Part shown: positions 21,226 through 33,019 of the stretch, in pieces | How the letters are laid out: the number at the start of each line of letters is the position of its first letter | Position numbering within the stretch: the stretch's first letter is position 1 | NCBI GenBank assembly: GCA_026826555.1 | Contig: JAKSZT010054573.1 | Span: 702,505-766,504, forward strand | Source of the DNA: Tolypeutes matacus | Taxonomy: Eukaryota > Chordata > Mammalia > Cingulata > Chlamyphoridae | Direction: 5' to 3' | Length of the DNA stretch: 64,000 nucleotides | Position numbers and translations under genes: made by a program | Notes under the pieces: model-generated | What the model was told of the DNA's origin: nothing | What the model saw: only the letters and a program-made list of their open reading frames with translations | The model's database searches: none

Positions 21226-22389
21226 GTCTTCTGTTTTCTTAGTATGGCTTGTAATTTTTTGCTGGTGCTTAGGCATCTGATTAGTTTGTATTTTACTTAG
21301 ATGCTCTATCTCTTTCTCTTTTATGGGGTTTTAGTGGCAGGAGGCTGTGAGTTACCACCGCTCTTTGATTTTTGGCTCAACCTTGATTGTTAGAATTGTT
21401 CTGCTGGTTGCTCAAAACTGGGCACTGGACCCAGTAATTGGTTGTAGAGTCGTTTCCTAGGGCCTTGGGCAGGGAGGATATAGAGGCCAGGAAAAGCTTC
21501 TCTTACTTATTAATTTTCTTATGTGCACTTCCTTGGTCTGCCAGGAGATGGCGCTTGTTGGCAGCTCTCAATTCAATGCCTGGTTGGAGCATATTTGTTG
21601 TGACACAGACCAGATCAATGTGATAGAGCTTCCTATCTGGGGGCTAAGAGCCCTGTGATTCAAACTTTCTGAGACAATCCTCCAGACTTCTCTCGTAGCA
21701 CCCCCCTTTTCCCAGCTAGGAAATATTTCCACTCCCTTCTGAATCCTCAACAATCAGTCCCTGTTAGTAGAGGAGGAGATTGGGAGGTTTGTATGCCTTT
21801 AGCTCCTTGCAGGCTCCAAGGCAAACAATGGCTCAGCCCCACCCAGCCTGGAAGGACTCTTGGGACAGGGCGGACCAAACCTGGGAGTCCAAAGCAGGGT
21901 CAGCCCCAGGCTCTCTCTCCCCTCTCCCGTGGTGTCCTCAACAATTAGTCCAGGCTAGAAGAGAGGGAGGTTGCGAGGATCAGATTTCTCCAGTCCTTTC
22001 CAGGCTCCCAGGGCAAACCGCCGTGTGGAAGGGTCCGTGGGTCTCCGCAGCCCAAATTTCAGGTCAGAACCTGAGTCAGCCTAAGTCATTTCCGGGAGTG
22101 GCAGATCCCTGAAGCCCCCTTTGTCTGTGGTCGCAGGCCCAGGGGACCGAGAATTCTGAAGAGTGTGGGGGAGGGTGCCGGCAGCAGCAGAAGCTGCTAC
22201 TTGCAACTCACAGTTCTGTAGTTGTGATTTCCCTCTTCTGTCCCTCTCTCCTCTGGGTGGTGTGCAGCCTTCACCTGGTGTCCTAAACCCTGGAAGATCT
22301 TTTTCGGGGCTGTTTCAGCTTGTCCTCTAGCTATTTTTCTGGAGAAGAGTTTCCTGTGTCTTACTAGTCCGCCATCTTCCCGGAAGTCC
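21226..22389 (-). promoter_or_regulatory. L1 5'UTR / internal promoter region
   Basis: About 1.16 kb upstream of ORF1, GC-richer than the rest of the element between 21,780 and 22,330. In L1s the 5'UTR carries an internal Pol II promoter. The outer 30 bp hold YY1-like and ETS-like motifs. No coding frame is supported. Confidence 0.8.
22369..22378 (-). promoter_or_regulatory. YY1-like site at L1 5' end
   Basis: The minus strand reads AAGATGGCGG about 11 bp inside the element, matching the YY1 core (AAnATGGCGG). In human L1 a YY1 site at about +13 to +21 fixes the transcription start; the position here is equivalent. An ETS-like TTCCGG lies just outside it. Confidence 0.7.
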
Positions 22390-24169
22390 TATTCTGCAGT
22401 TTTTGAGTGTAGCATTATCCATATTTCTGTTGTATCAAGTTTGTTGGTCTTGCTCTTCAAATTCCTCTGTATCTTTAAATATATATCTTTAACAGAGCTG
22501 TATTAAAACTGGCATTGTCTGTTTCTCCTAATAGTCCTGTCAACTTTTGCTTTATGTATTTAAAACTATGTTATTGGGTGCATACAAATTATATATTCTT
22601 AGCACACTGAAACTTTTATCATTATGAATGACCCTCTAACTCTAGTAGTACTTTTGTATTTGAAGTCTGTTTTATCTGGCATTCACATAGCTTCACTAGC
22701 TTTCTTTTAGAATTTGCCTGATATCTTCCCCATCTTTTTCTTGTAGTGTTTCTAAATATTCATATTTTAGATCTATCTCATAAGGAACATATAGATGGAA
22801 TTAAGGAAGATAATTCTGACAGTCATTGTATTTTAACTAGAACATTTAGTCCATTTACTTTTTAACCAGTATCTTAGTTTGTGCTAATTGTCCCGAGTTT
22901 TCTGTTTCTTTTTCAGTCCTTTCTTTCTTCTTTTGGGGGAAGATTGATAAATTAAGTATGAATTTTCTCATATCTAAGCTAACTACTAAAATAATGGGAA
23001 CATCATTGATGACTTTCAAGTTATTATAAAAATGCTCAAGGTATAATTTTAATTAATATCTTTATTTTGCCTAGTTTCCTCCCAGAAAATTCAAAGACCT
23101 TGGAACACTTAAATTCCATTTATTTCCTCTAGACTTAAATGCTGTTGATTTAATGTATTTTAATTTTATAGTTTTTGAACTACAAAAGACATTTTATTAC
23201 ATTATATAGTTGATATATATTTCTATTTGTCCATGTATTTAATATTTTCTTTTATCTCTGACATCTCATCTGCTTGAAGTAAATCTTTTAGAATTTTCCT
23301 TTAGGTAAGATCTACCTGGGGGAAAACTCTTGTTTTTTATAACTAAAAATATCTTTATTTTACCCTTGTTCTTGAATGATTTTTTGTCACATATGTAATT
23401 CTGAGCTGGCAATAATTTATTTTTAGCTCATAGAAGATATCATTCCTTTTCTATGGCTTCAGATTTTGTTGTTGAAAAGACTGAACAAAAAAACTGAACA
23501 ATGAAACTGTCAGCCTCTCATCCTTTGAGGGAAGTTTTTTTTTTTCTCTCTTTTTTCAGATCTTCTTTGGCGTGTTCACATTTTATTTTTACTTGTCTCA
23601 GTGTGCGTTTCTATTTATGTATGTTCCTTAGGATTCATTTGAACTCTTGAAGTTGTAGATTGATATCTTTTACTCATTCTGGAAAAAATATTTCCAGATA
23701 TTTCCTCTGCATTATTCTGTTTCTTCTTTTCTTTTGGGACTCTCATGAAACATTTTAGACTTTCTCCATCCTTTAGGTCTCTAAATTTCTCTTTCATCTT
23801 TTTTGTCACTTTGTTTGGTTTTGCTGCATTTTGGATAATAACTGCTCTAGATTCCTGTTTTTTAATTCTCTTCTTCAACTGTGATTAGTTGCTATTAAAA
23901 GTTTATATTGAACTTTTAATTTCTGTTATTTTTTACATTGCTGTTTGGTTCTTTTTTCAAGTCTTCTATGTTACTTTTTATAGTAATCTGTTGTCTTTTA
24001 CTTTTTAAAACACATTAAACAAATTTGTTTTAGAGTCTGTGTCTGATAATTTCACTATATGAAACTTTTGCAAGTCTGTTTATTCTGTCTCTTTGCTTTA
24101 ATTCCCTCTCATGGTGGTCTGGTTTCCTTGTGGGCCTACTGATTTTTTTTTTTAATTGTGAGATGTGCC

Positions 24170-24955
24170 TTTTCTTTGAAAATTATTTTTAGAATTCTCT
24201 AAGGCTTAATAAGGACGTGTGTTTCACAGAGAATTGTATTTGCTCTGTCAAACACCTGGAGCCAGATGTTGCTGCACGAAATGCTGTGACCTTTCTGGCA
24301 TGAGATAAATATGGAAGTTGAGAGTGATTTTTAGAAACATTAATAGTTACTTGACATTGCTACAGAGTGAATGTGCTGTGTTTATCATCATTTTATTATT
24401 TCTTTTTTTAACAATTCATTTTAATTACATTTCCAAAAGTATGGGAATTTCCATGGACTAAAAATTAAACAGGCCCTTTTAATGAAAATAGTTTGAGAAG
24501 TACTGTTTTGCATTACGTTGATGGCTTGAGGTCTTTTTGGACTTTCTAGGTGATATGAATTTGTGCTGTAAATCCACATGTGTGCCAGATTTATTATAAT
24601 TTTCAGTTACATATTCCTTTATTGCTTTGCTCAGAGCTTAGGAAAATGTCCTTGTAGTCCGTTTGGGTTAGGGGTTTGGTGTAAGTTTGTTTTGGCTCAA
24701 AATTACACTGAAAGTGTGGCCCTTTGGAGATCTAAGATTTAAGTTACAAGAGTCCTGTAGTAGATTTCCATCCCTGGAAGAGTCCTAAGTTTTGCTGTCT
24801 GCCTTCTGTACTCCACAAGGAGTAAAAACTGAAACTAAAATTCACCAGGTTGACCAAATGTCCTCAGAGAAAAAACGCCTTTGCTTTTCTCCTTTCCTCT
24901 CTTGATTCTTGGCTTCAGTTTGATTTTGGCCTAATAAATTCATATTATCTTGTTG
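24170..24955. other. Unassigned AT-rich sequence
   Basis: I see no gene and no repeat that I can name with confidence. Confidence 0.4.
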
Positions 24956-24957
24956 TC

Positions 24958-25130
24958 CCTTTGATATTACAATACATGTGTAGATGTCCATTTAATTCCC
25001 TCAACAAATGAAGAAAGAGACTCAGAGAACCTAAGGGCCTAGCGTTATTGGATCCTGGGGACAGAGTGTGAATCAAACCCAGTTTTTTATGAGTGTCTTC
25101 TAGTGCCCTTTCGACTATACTCACCTGCAG
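24958..25130 (-). mobile_element. MIR-like SINE fragment
   Basis: Antisense MIR pattern: CAACAAATGAAGAAAGAGAC, then CAGAGTGTGAATCAAACCCA and a TAGTGCCCTTTCGACTATAC end. It is diverged, so moderate confidence. Confidence 0.55.
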
Positions 25131-25194
25131 CAGCACTTTCGGATTGTCCCTAATAGCAGACCCTGTGGGTACATATTGCTCGCCCTGACATTTA

Positions 25195-25870
25195 CTTTAG
25201 GTAATGTTATAAAATAAGGGTAAACTGATAGCACACCTTGGTGGGAAGTATGTGAGAAAATGAGTACTTTCATGTATTGCTGATGAAAGTATGAATGTTT
25301 ATCACCCTTTTGGATATTAATAATGCTGATAACTGTGAAAACGTTAAACATGTATGCTCTCCAACCAACCATCCCTCCTGTGGGACTCTATCACATAGAA
25401 GTGAAAACTCAGAAGGTCAGGACTGCTATTCTAGGATATGCACTAAGCATTGTTCACACTGACAAAAAAATCAGAAATGAAATAAATGCCCTTCAACAGA
25501 GGAATTTTTGGCTAAACTAGAATACATCAACAATATGCTTATTGTGCATTTAAAAGAATAAATTAGTATGTGCCAACGGATGTATGGATGTACAAGAATT
25601 TTCACAATGTATTGTTGAGGGAGAAAAGCAAGAAAAAGAAAGGTATATATAATATCCCACTGTTATAAAACAGCAACAAAATTCTTTATGTATGTGGGGG
25701 TGTATGTCTGTGATTAAGTATGGAGAAAAATATGGAAAGATACCTTCTGGTTTGTTCAAATAGATTAACTTGGGAAGGGTGTAAGGACAGGATGGGTACT
25801 AAAGAGAGATGTGAGTAGAGGATAGAAGACAAGCAAAAGCACAATTTTTATTTTAAATGACTAATGAAAA
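25195..25870 (+). mobile_element. Old L1 3' end (L1ME/L1MD type)
   Basis: Typical old-L1 3'UTR phrases in order: ATGTATTGCTGATGAAAGTA, AATGCCCTTCAACAGAGGAA, TAAACTAGAATACATCAACA, GAGGGAGAAAAGCAAGAAAA. It is in plus orientation, opposite to the large L1s around it, and has no coding frame. Confidence 0.75.
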
Positions 25871-25879
25871 TGAACTGAT

Positions 25880-26795
25880 ATATATGAAATAATCACATTT
25901 ATGCATTTATGTAAAATTATATGTGTGTATATGTATGAAATGACTTAAAGTAAAATGAATTGGCAACAAAAGCATCCTTTAAGGAATGCAGAGTGCTACA
26001 GTATTTCCCCCCAAGGGCATCACCCTTCTCACTACCTTCCAGATGCTGGTGGTCGTAGTGGTGGTAGTGATTGGCTGACCAGGAGTGTCCTCTGGAACTT
26101 TGTCCAGCTCCTTTCACATGACCAGTGGCTAGTCGTAGCAGAGAATTCGTCAAACGCACTCTGCCTCCGCTAGGGAGTGTTGGGAGTGCCGGTAATTTCT
26201 TATTATTTGCCACGTGTAGCTAATGTATTGGAGAACCCATCGTGAGTACTGTGATTCTGCTTCAAGCACTTGATCAGCACACATTGAGTGCTGACTGTGT
26301 GCTAGGTGCCAGACCAATTACTGGACATACCCACCGGATAACATGGAACTCTTGTCTCCAGCTCACTTGCACATTTGTTTAGAAATTACGTGACAATGCT
26401 AGACTGGAACATTAAAAGCAAACAGAACAAACAAAAACAGAGTTTCCTTAAGAAACTGAGTCTCAGGTATATTTTACAGAGATTTTCAAAGAGATGAAAG
26501 GAAATATGGACTCTGTTTTCCCTTGTCTGAAGTGGCTTACAGGCATTAACAGCTTGTCACCACGTGTGCTGCTCTGTACTTAGACACAATTAATTTTAAA
26601 TAGTGCAGAGGCAAGCACTGGGTTGGAGACTTTTCTGTATCATCTGAGTGTAGTAAACACGCCTGTTCCAATCAAGTGCATAATGCACAAGTTATTGCTC
26701 TATTTCATTCTCCATTTGTAGAATCATAAAAAAAGTCAAACGTTAAGAGCTTGAGTGAACTTTGCAACCATCCAGAGCCTGACTTCCCACCGTTT
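25880..26795. other. Mostly unassigned sequence
   Basis: A fragment near 26,270-26,340 (TTGAGTGCTGACTGTGTGCT then AGGTGCCAGACC) looks like an old, widely dispersed repeat related to MIR/L2. The rest is unassigned and no gene was recognised. Confidence 0.4.
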
Positions 26796-26799
26796 TTAA

Positions 26800-28345
26800 T
26801 TTACTTTTTTAAAAAAAGGTTTACTGTTTAAAGTTACTTTGATTACATAAATGATACATAAAAAATGTAGGGGATTCCCATGTGCCCCACTCTCTACCCC
26901 TCCCACACTTTCCTACATTAACAACATCCTTCCTTAGTGTGGTACATTTGTTACAATTGATGAACACATATTGGAGCATTGCCACTAAGTGTGGATTATA
27001 GTTGACATTATTGTTTAAACTCTCTCCATGATTTTGTAAGTTATGACAAGATATACAATGGCCTGTATTTGTCATTGCAAAAATCATTCAGGACAATTCC
27101 AATGTCCTAAAAATTCCCCTGTATTACACCTATTTTTCCCCTCTCCTTCCCCTCAGAACCTCTGGTGGCCATTGCCTCCACATCAATGATAAAAGTTCTT
27201 CCATTGCTAGAATAACAATAAGCCTATAGTAGAATAACAGTAAGTCTACTCTAGTTCATCGTTCATTCCCCAGTCCTGAGGATTCTGGGATGGTGACGCC
27301 TACTCTACCTCTAATTGAGAGGGGGCTTAGATCCCATGGGGCAGTTGGATGGGGCTCTGTTCCTTGGGATGGTCATTGTCCATTATCATTTCCTTGTTAT
27401 TTGTCTTAGGTGAGTCCAATGAAATGGAGAGTAGGTGTTGCAACTCTGTTGAAATTCAGGGCCCGACTGGCACATGGACAGCCCAAAGATTTAAGTTTCT
27501 TGGACATAAACCTATCAACTCTTAATACTAACTATAGGTTCAATTAGAAGGGGCAGAAGAGCCATGTGTAGGGAAACCACAACTGAGTCCACCTCTATCA
27601 CACTGGGGAGCATAAATTCCAAAGTAGTGCCCACTGACAGGGCACCAAACTCTTGAGCTGTCAGCCTTGCCTATAGTGTCCAGATGTCTCCATAGCCCTC
27701 AAGAGCCCTGCTATTTGAGGCAATATTTACTGTGGCAGTCAATGAGATACTGCTGAAACATGCATTATCTCATTGAAGTCTCTTAGCTATATAAACTCAT
27801 TTGTCTTTACCCCTTCCCCCTTTTGGTCAGTCTTTTTTCCAGTTTCATTGCCAGCTGGTGCTTGGTAGTAATCCTTTGGTGCCAGGGAGGCTTATCCCTG
27901 GGATTCATGTCCCATGCCAGGGGGTAGGTAATGCATTTATATGCTGAGTTTGGCTTAGAGAGAGGCCACATTTGAGTAACAAGGAGGCTTTCAGGAGGTA
28001 ACTCTTAGGCAACCTACAACACTAGGTAAGTTTCAATTTCAGAAGAAAAGATTCATAAGTACAGTCATCAATATCAAAGGTCCGTCAATGGTCCATCCTC
28101 CTTCACTAGTCACTGCCCTGTACTTAGGGGATTCTTACTACCCCATTAGAGAATGTGGCAGAACTCCCCAGGATGGGAATTGGATATTCTTTCAGATATT
28201 GTGTGGATCTACACCTACCGTGACAATGCTCCATGAACACTTGAATGCTTTCATAGGCCTTGTAGGTATGCCCCAGGTGAACCTCCTCCCATGCATCTCC
28301 CATCACTGACACCCTGCACCAATGATCCTCCCATGCCATAGTTGT
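26800..28345 (-). mobile_element. L1 copy consisting only of a long 3'UTR
   Basis: It starts with antisense L1 3'UTR motifs (AGGGGATTCCCATGTGCCCC, then AGTGTGGTACATTTGTTACA). It runs about 1.5 kb without ORF2, so it is strongly 5'-truncated. The far end (about 28,140-28,330: CCCAGGATGGGAATTGG, TATTGTGTGGATCTACACCT, TATGCCCCAGGTGAACCTCC) aligns with 29,060-29,235 in the 3'UTR of the next L1. The intervening 0.9 kb (27,180-28,080) has no counterpart there, so the two L1s carry related but differently sized 3'UTRs. Confidence 0.65.
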
Positions 28346-30441
28346 AACCCTTCTGTTATTCAAAACTTCCTCAGAAATGAAGCCAACAAAATAACCAAAT
28401 AAAATTAATAAGAAAATGAAAGAATAATGATAGTTTTAAGAATTTGAAATAATAAAAAAATTAAAGATAAATTTTGACATACGCCTTGCATCACTGTAAG
28501 ATCTGTTGTTTTGCATGTACAGTGCCATATTCTTCCATTTATTGCCCCAGGGTCTTATTTTTTCATTTTGTCTTCAAAGAAGCTTTAGATTACAGAAAAG
28601 TCACATGCAGAATATAGGGGATTCCCATTTACCCAACATCTTCTCACTTTGCCCCTTTCCTCTTTTAATAACATTTTACATGTGGTTGGTACATTTGTTA
28701 CAGTTAATGTACAAATATTGAAGCATTGCTACTAACCATGGTAAATGATTTACATTATGGTTTACATTTTGGACCATAGACTTATAAATTTTGATGAAAT
28801 TTAGCATGACCTGTATCCATCATTGCAAAATCATGTAGAATACTTTCCATGCCCCCAAAATGCCCCATGTACCATCTAATCTATTCCTCCCTCCCTCTCC
28901 CCATGGGACCGGCAGCAACCACCAGGCTTCACTCCTTGAAGAACAAGATTCATAGTTACTTGCAACAACATTGAAAGCTTAACATACTGGCCTGTCCTCC
29001 CCTATTAGGCACTGACTATTCTCTTGAGAGACTCCTGCCCCTCTATTTGAGAACACAGCAGGACTCCTCAGGATGGGAGTCCAACACCTTCCCATTCATT
29101 GTGTGGGTCTCCACTCATGGATACAACACACTATGACAGGATGAACACTCACACACTCCCTGGAAGCCTGCCCCAGGTGCACCCTGTTCCGCATGTCCCC
29201 CACATCCAACACCCTAAACCAGTAACCCTCCCCTGCTGTATTTGCCAAAAAAACATTCCCAACATTGTAGTTTCAGCACATACCTGCAAAATCCCCAGAG
29301 TTCATTTGCTCCCTCCCCAGACCCTCCCCCCAGTTCCATGGACAGTTCAACCCCCCCCACCCTACCCCTCTCACAGGCCAGCATCGCCCAACCCAATGCC
29401 ATCACTGCACCACTGTCATGCCCATCCACTGCACAAGTTATCCCATGTGTTAATACTGCATTCCTTCATATAGCTGAGTAATATTCCATTGTATGTATAT
29501 ACCAGAGTTTGTTATCCATCATCTGTTGATGGACATTTGGGTTGTTTCCAACTTTTGGCAATAGTAAATAATGCCACTGTGAACATTGGTGTGCATATAT
29601 CTGTTTGTGTCTCTGCTTTCAATTCTTCTGGGTATATACCCAGTAGTGGGATTGCTGGATGATATGGCAGTTCTATATTAGCTTCCCGAGGAACCACCAG
29701 ACTGTCCTCCACAATGGTTGTACCATTTTTAATTCCCACCAGCAGTGGATAAGGGTTTCCATTCCTCCACATCCTCTCTAACACTTGTAATCCTCTGTTT
29801 TTTTAATAGCTGTCAGTCTCATGGGTGCAAGATGATATCTCATTGTAGTTTTGATTTGCTTTCCCTAATAGCTAGTGACGTTGAGCTTCTTTTCATGTGC
29901 TTTTTAGCTATTTGTATTTCTTCTTGGAAAAGTGTCTATTCAAATCACTTGCCCATTTTTTAAATGGGTTGTCTTTTTAATTTTGAAGTATAGGATTTCT
30001 TCATATATGCTGGATATTAGGTCCCTATCAGATATATGGTTGCCAGATTTTTCCTCCCATTGAGTAGGCTTGACAAACTCCTTCGAGGTGCAAAAGTTTT
30101 TAATTTTGAGGAGGTCCCATTTATCTATTTTTCCTTTCTTTGCTTGTGCTTTGGATATAAACTTTATGAAATCATTTCCTAATACAAGATCTTGTAGATG
30201 CTTCCCTACATTATCTTCCAAGATCTTTATGGTCTTGGCTCTTATATTTAGATCTTTGATCCATCTTGAGTTAATTTTTGTATAAGGTGTCAGATGGTGT
30301 TCCGCTCTCAGTCTTTTGGATATGGATATCCAGTTCTCCAAGAACCATTTGTTGAAGAGGCCATTCTCTCCCAGTTGAGTGGGCTTGGTGGTGGTGTCGA
30401 ATATCAGTTGACTATATACACGAGGATCTATCAGAATTCTT

Positions 30442-30639
30442 TTTCTTTTCTTTTTTTTTTTTTTTTTAAAGATTTTATTTATTCATTCATCTATCCCCCC
30501 CCTGCTGCCCGCGCTCGCCGGGTCAGCCAACCACGCCGTGCAGGTGGGCCTGCCCCCACCAGGAGGCCCCAGGAACCGAACCCAGGGCCCCCCACATGGT
30601 ATACGGGAGCCCCACTGATTGAGCCACAGCCGCTTCCCA
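30442..30639 (-). mobile_element. tRNA-derived SINE (DAS-like, monomer)
   Basis: On the minus strand: GGGAAGCGGCTGTGGCTCAA head, GGGTTCGGTTCC B-box, a GGTCAGCC-type body and an A-rich tail containing AAATAAAATC. A perfect 13-bp TSD TATCAGAATTCTT is at 30,429-30,441 and 30,640-30,652. It sits inside L1 ORF2. Confidence 0.95.
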
Positions 30640-31699
30640 TATCAGAATTCTTAATTCATTTCCATTGGTCAGTATGTCTATCCTTGTGCCAATACCATGC
30701 AGTTTTGACCATTGTAGCTTTGTAGTATGTTTTAAAGTCAAGTAGTGTGAGTCCTCCAATTTTGTTTTTCTTTTTCAATATGTCTTTGGCTATTTGGGGA
30801 CCCTTGCCCTTCCTTTCATAGTTAGCTTTTCCATTCAGTAAAAAATGCTGTGGTAATTTTTATTGGGATTGCATTAATCTGTAAATCAGTTTGGGTAGGA
30901 TAGACATCTTATTGAGGTTTGGTCTTCCAATCCTTGAACTGGGAATATTCTTCCATTTATTTAGGTCTTCTTTGATTTCCTTTAACAGTGTTGTGTAGTT
31001 TTCGGTGTACAAGTCATTTACATCTTTAAATTTATTCCTAGGTATTTAATTCTTTTAGTTGCTATTGTAAATGGAATTTTTCTTGATTTCCTCCTCAGAT
31101 TGCTCATTATTGTTGAACAGAAATGCTACTGATTTGTGCACATTAATCTTATAACCTACCACTTTACTGAACTTATTTATAAGCTCTAGAAGCTTTGTTG
31201 TAGATTTCTCAGGGCTTTCGAAGTATAGGATCAAATCATGTTATCTGCAAATAGTGAAAATTTCACTTCTTCCTTTCCCATTTTTCTTTTTCTTGCCTAA
31301 GTGCTCGAGCAAGTACTTCTAATACAATGTTAAATGAGAGTGGTGACAGTGGGCATCCTTGTCTTGTTCCAGATCTTAGAGGGAAAGATTTTAGGATTTC
31401 ACCATTGAATATGATGTTAACAGTGGGTTTTTCATATATACCCTTTATCATGTCAAGAAACTTTCCTTCTATTCCTATCTTTTGAAGTGTTTTTATCAGG
31501 AAATGGTGCTGTATTTTGTTGAATGCTTTTTCTGCACCTATAGAGATTATCATATGATTTTTGTCTTTTGATCTGTTTATGTGGTGTATTACATTGATTT
31601 TCTTATGTTGAACCATTCTTGCATACCAAGGATGATACCCACTCAGTCATGGTGTATAATTCATTTGATGTGTTGTTGAATATGATTAGCAAATATTTT

Positions 31700-31879
31700 T
31701 TTTTTTTTTAAGATTTTATTTATTTATTCAGTTATCCCCCCCTTGCTGCTAGTGCTCGCTGGGTCAGCTAACCACGCCATGCGGGCGGGCTTGCCTTCAC
31801 CAGGAGGCCCCGGGAACCGAACCCGGGGCCTCCCATATGGTAAACGGAAGCCCTACTGATTGAGCCACAGCCGCTTCCC
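31700..31879 (-). mobile_element. tRNA-derived SINE (DAS-like, monomer)
   Basis: Same subfamily as 30,442-30,639 and very close to 62,747-62,933. A perfect 18-bp TSD ATGATTAGCAAATATTTT is at 31,682-31,699 and 31,880-31,897. It sits inside L1 ORF2. Confidence 0.95.
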
Positions 31880-33019
31880 ATGATTAGCAAATATTTTGTT
31901 GAGGATTTTAGCATCTAGGTTCATTGGAGAGATTGGTCTATAGTTTTCCTTTCTCATGGCACCTTTGACTTTGTATTAGGGTGACCTTGGCATCATAGAA
32001 TGAATTAGGTAATGTTCCCTCCACTACTAATTTTGGAAGAGTTTTAGCAGGGTTGTGTTAGTTCTTTCCAGAATGTTTGGTAGAATTCACCTGTGAAGCC
32101 ATCTTGTCCTGGGCTCCTCTTAGTTGAGAGGTTTTTGATGACTAATTCAATCTCCTTACTTGTGATTGGTCTGTTGAGTTTATCAATTTCTTCTTTTGTC
32201 AGTGTAGGCTGCTTGTGTGTTTCTAGGAATTTTTCCATTTCCTCTAAATTATCCATCTTATTGGCATACAATTTTTCAAAGTATCCTCTTATGATACTCT
32301 TTATTTCTGTGGGCAATATCCCACAGAAATATCCCCTTCCTCATTTCTTATTTTCTATATTTATATCTTCTCTCTTTTTTTCTTTGTTAGTCTAGCTAAG
32401 GGTCTTTACATTTTTTTAATCGTCTCAAAGAACTAGCTTTTGGTTTTGTTTATTTTTTTCTAGTGCTTTCTTATTTTCAATTTCATTTAGCTCTGCTCTA
32501 ATCTTTGTTGTTTCCTTCTTTCTACTTCCTTTGGGCTTTGGGTCTTTGATTTTAACTCTTCCTTCTTTTTCAATATAGTCATTTATGGCTATGAATTTTC
32601 CTTTCAGTACAGATTTTGCTGCATCCCATAGGTTTTGATACGTTGTGTTGTCATTTTCATTCTTTTCAAAGTAGTTACTGATTTCTTTTTCAATTTCCTC
32701 CTTGACCCACTGATTGTCTGAGAGTGTGTTGTTTAACTTCCATATCTCTGTGCCTAATCTGGTTCTCTGCCCCTTTCTGATTTCCAGCTTCAGTCCATTG
32801 TGGTCAGAGGAATTACTTTGTATAATTTTAGTCTTTCTGAATTCATTGAGAGTTATTACTGTCAAGGAATTACTTATGTTAGCCATATTTTCTTTAGGTT
32901 TATGTATGCCACATATTGTTTTTATTTCTCTTTTTATCTTTTTAGTTATTCTTTCATTCTCCTCCAACTCTCTCTCTCCTGTTTTTTTTCTTTCAACCTG
33001 CAGAACTCCCTTTAGTGTT

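Larger units (their letters stand above)
15824..22389 (-). mobile_element. Near full-length L1 retrotransposon
   Basis: The poly-A tail reads as T at 15,825-15,843. Next come a short 3'UTR (15,844-16,017), ORF2 (16,018-20,209), a short inter-ORF spacer, ORF1 (20,255-21,225) and a 5'UTR of about 1.16 kb (21,226-22,389). The 5' end reads GGACTTCCGGGAAGATGGCG on the minus strand, which fits an untruncated L1 start. A 12-bp TSD flanks it (15,812-15,823 and 22,390-22,401). The apparent 6,566 bp includes 100 N and a duplicated segment of about 307 bp at the gap, so the true element is probably near 6.2 kb. ORF2 has frameshifts and ORF1 one stop, so this copy should not be autonomous. Confidence 0.95.
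15700..24160 (-). mobile_element. Old L1, split by a younger L1
   Basis: The outer parts are 15,700-15,823 and 22,390 to about 24,160. The left part ends in an antisense L1 ORF2 endonuclease-coding motif (AGAATGTGTATTCTGCAGTT). The right part resumes in the same motif, continues through CTTTATGTATTTAAAACTAT and GAAGTCTGTTTTATCTGGCA (still endonuclease-coding), then the start of ORF2, and goes on to an ORF1-like region at 23,270-23,880. All frames are broken. The central 6.6 kb is the younger L1 described separately. Confidence 0.85.
29490..32886 (-). pseudogene. L1 ORF2 lacking the endonuclease domain
   Basis: The start is the ATG at 32,884-32,886 ([14 protein letters not shown]). After 14 residues the frame passes directly to [20 protein letters not shown], which in intact ORF2 lies about 200 residues further on, next to the catalytic SDH. 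The junction is at about 32,844 and the lost part is about 0.6 kb, including the positions equivalent to E43, D145, N147 and D205. Downstream, the linker ([20 protein letters not shown]), reverse transcriptase ([20 protein letters not shown]) and C-terminal parts (WDLLKIKNFCTSKEFV) remain as pieces in different frames. Two SINEs split it. It is certainly non-functional. Confidence 0.88.

Noticed and set aside
16891..22140. Plus-strand frames of 60-143 codons rich in F, S and L
   Set aside because: They are shadows of the minus-strand L1 ORF1/ORF2.
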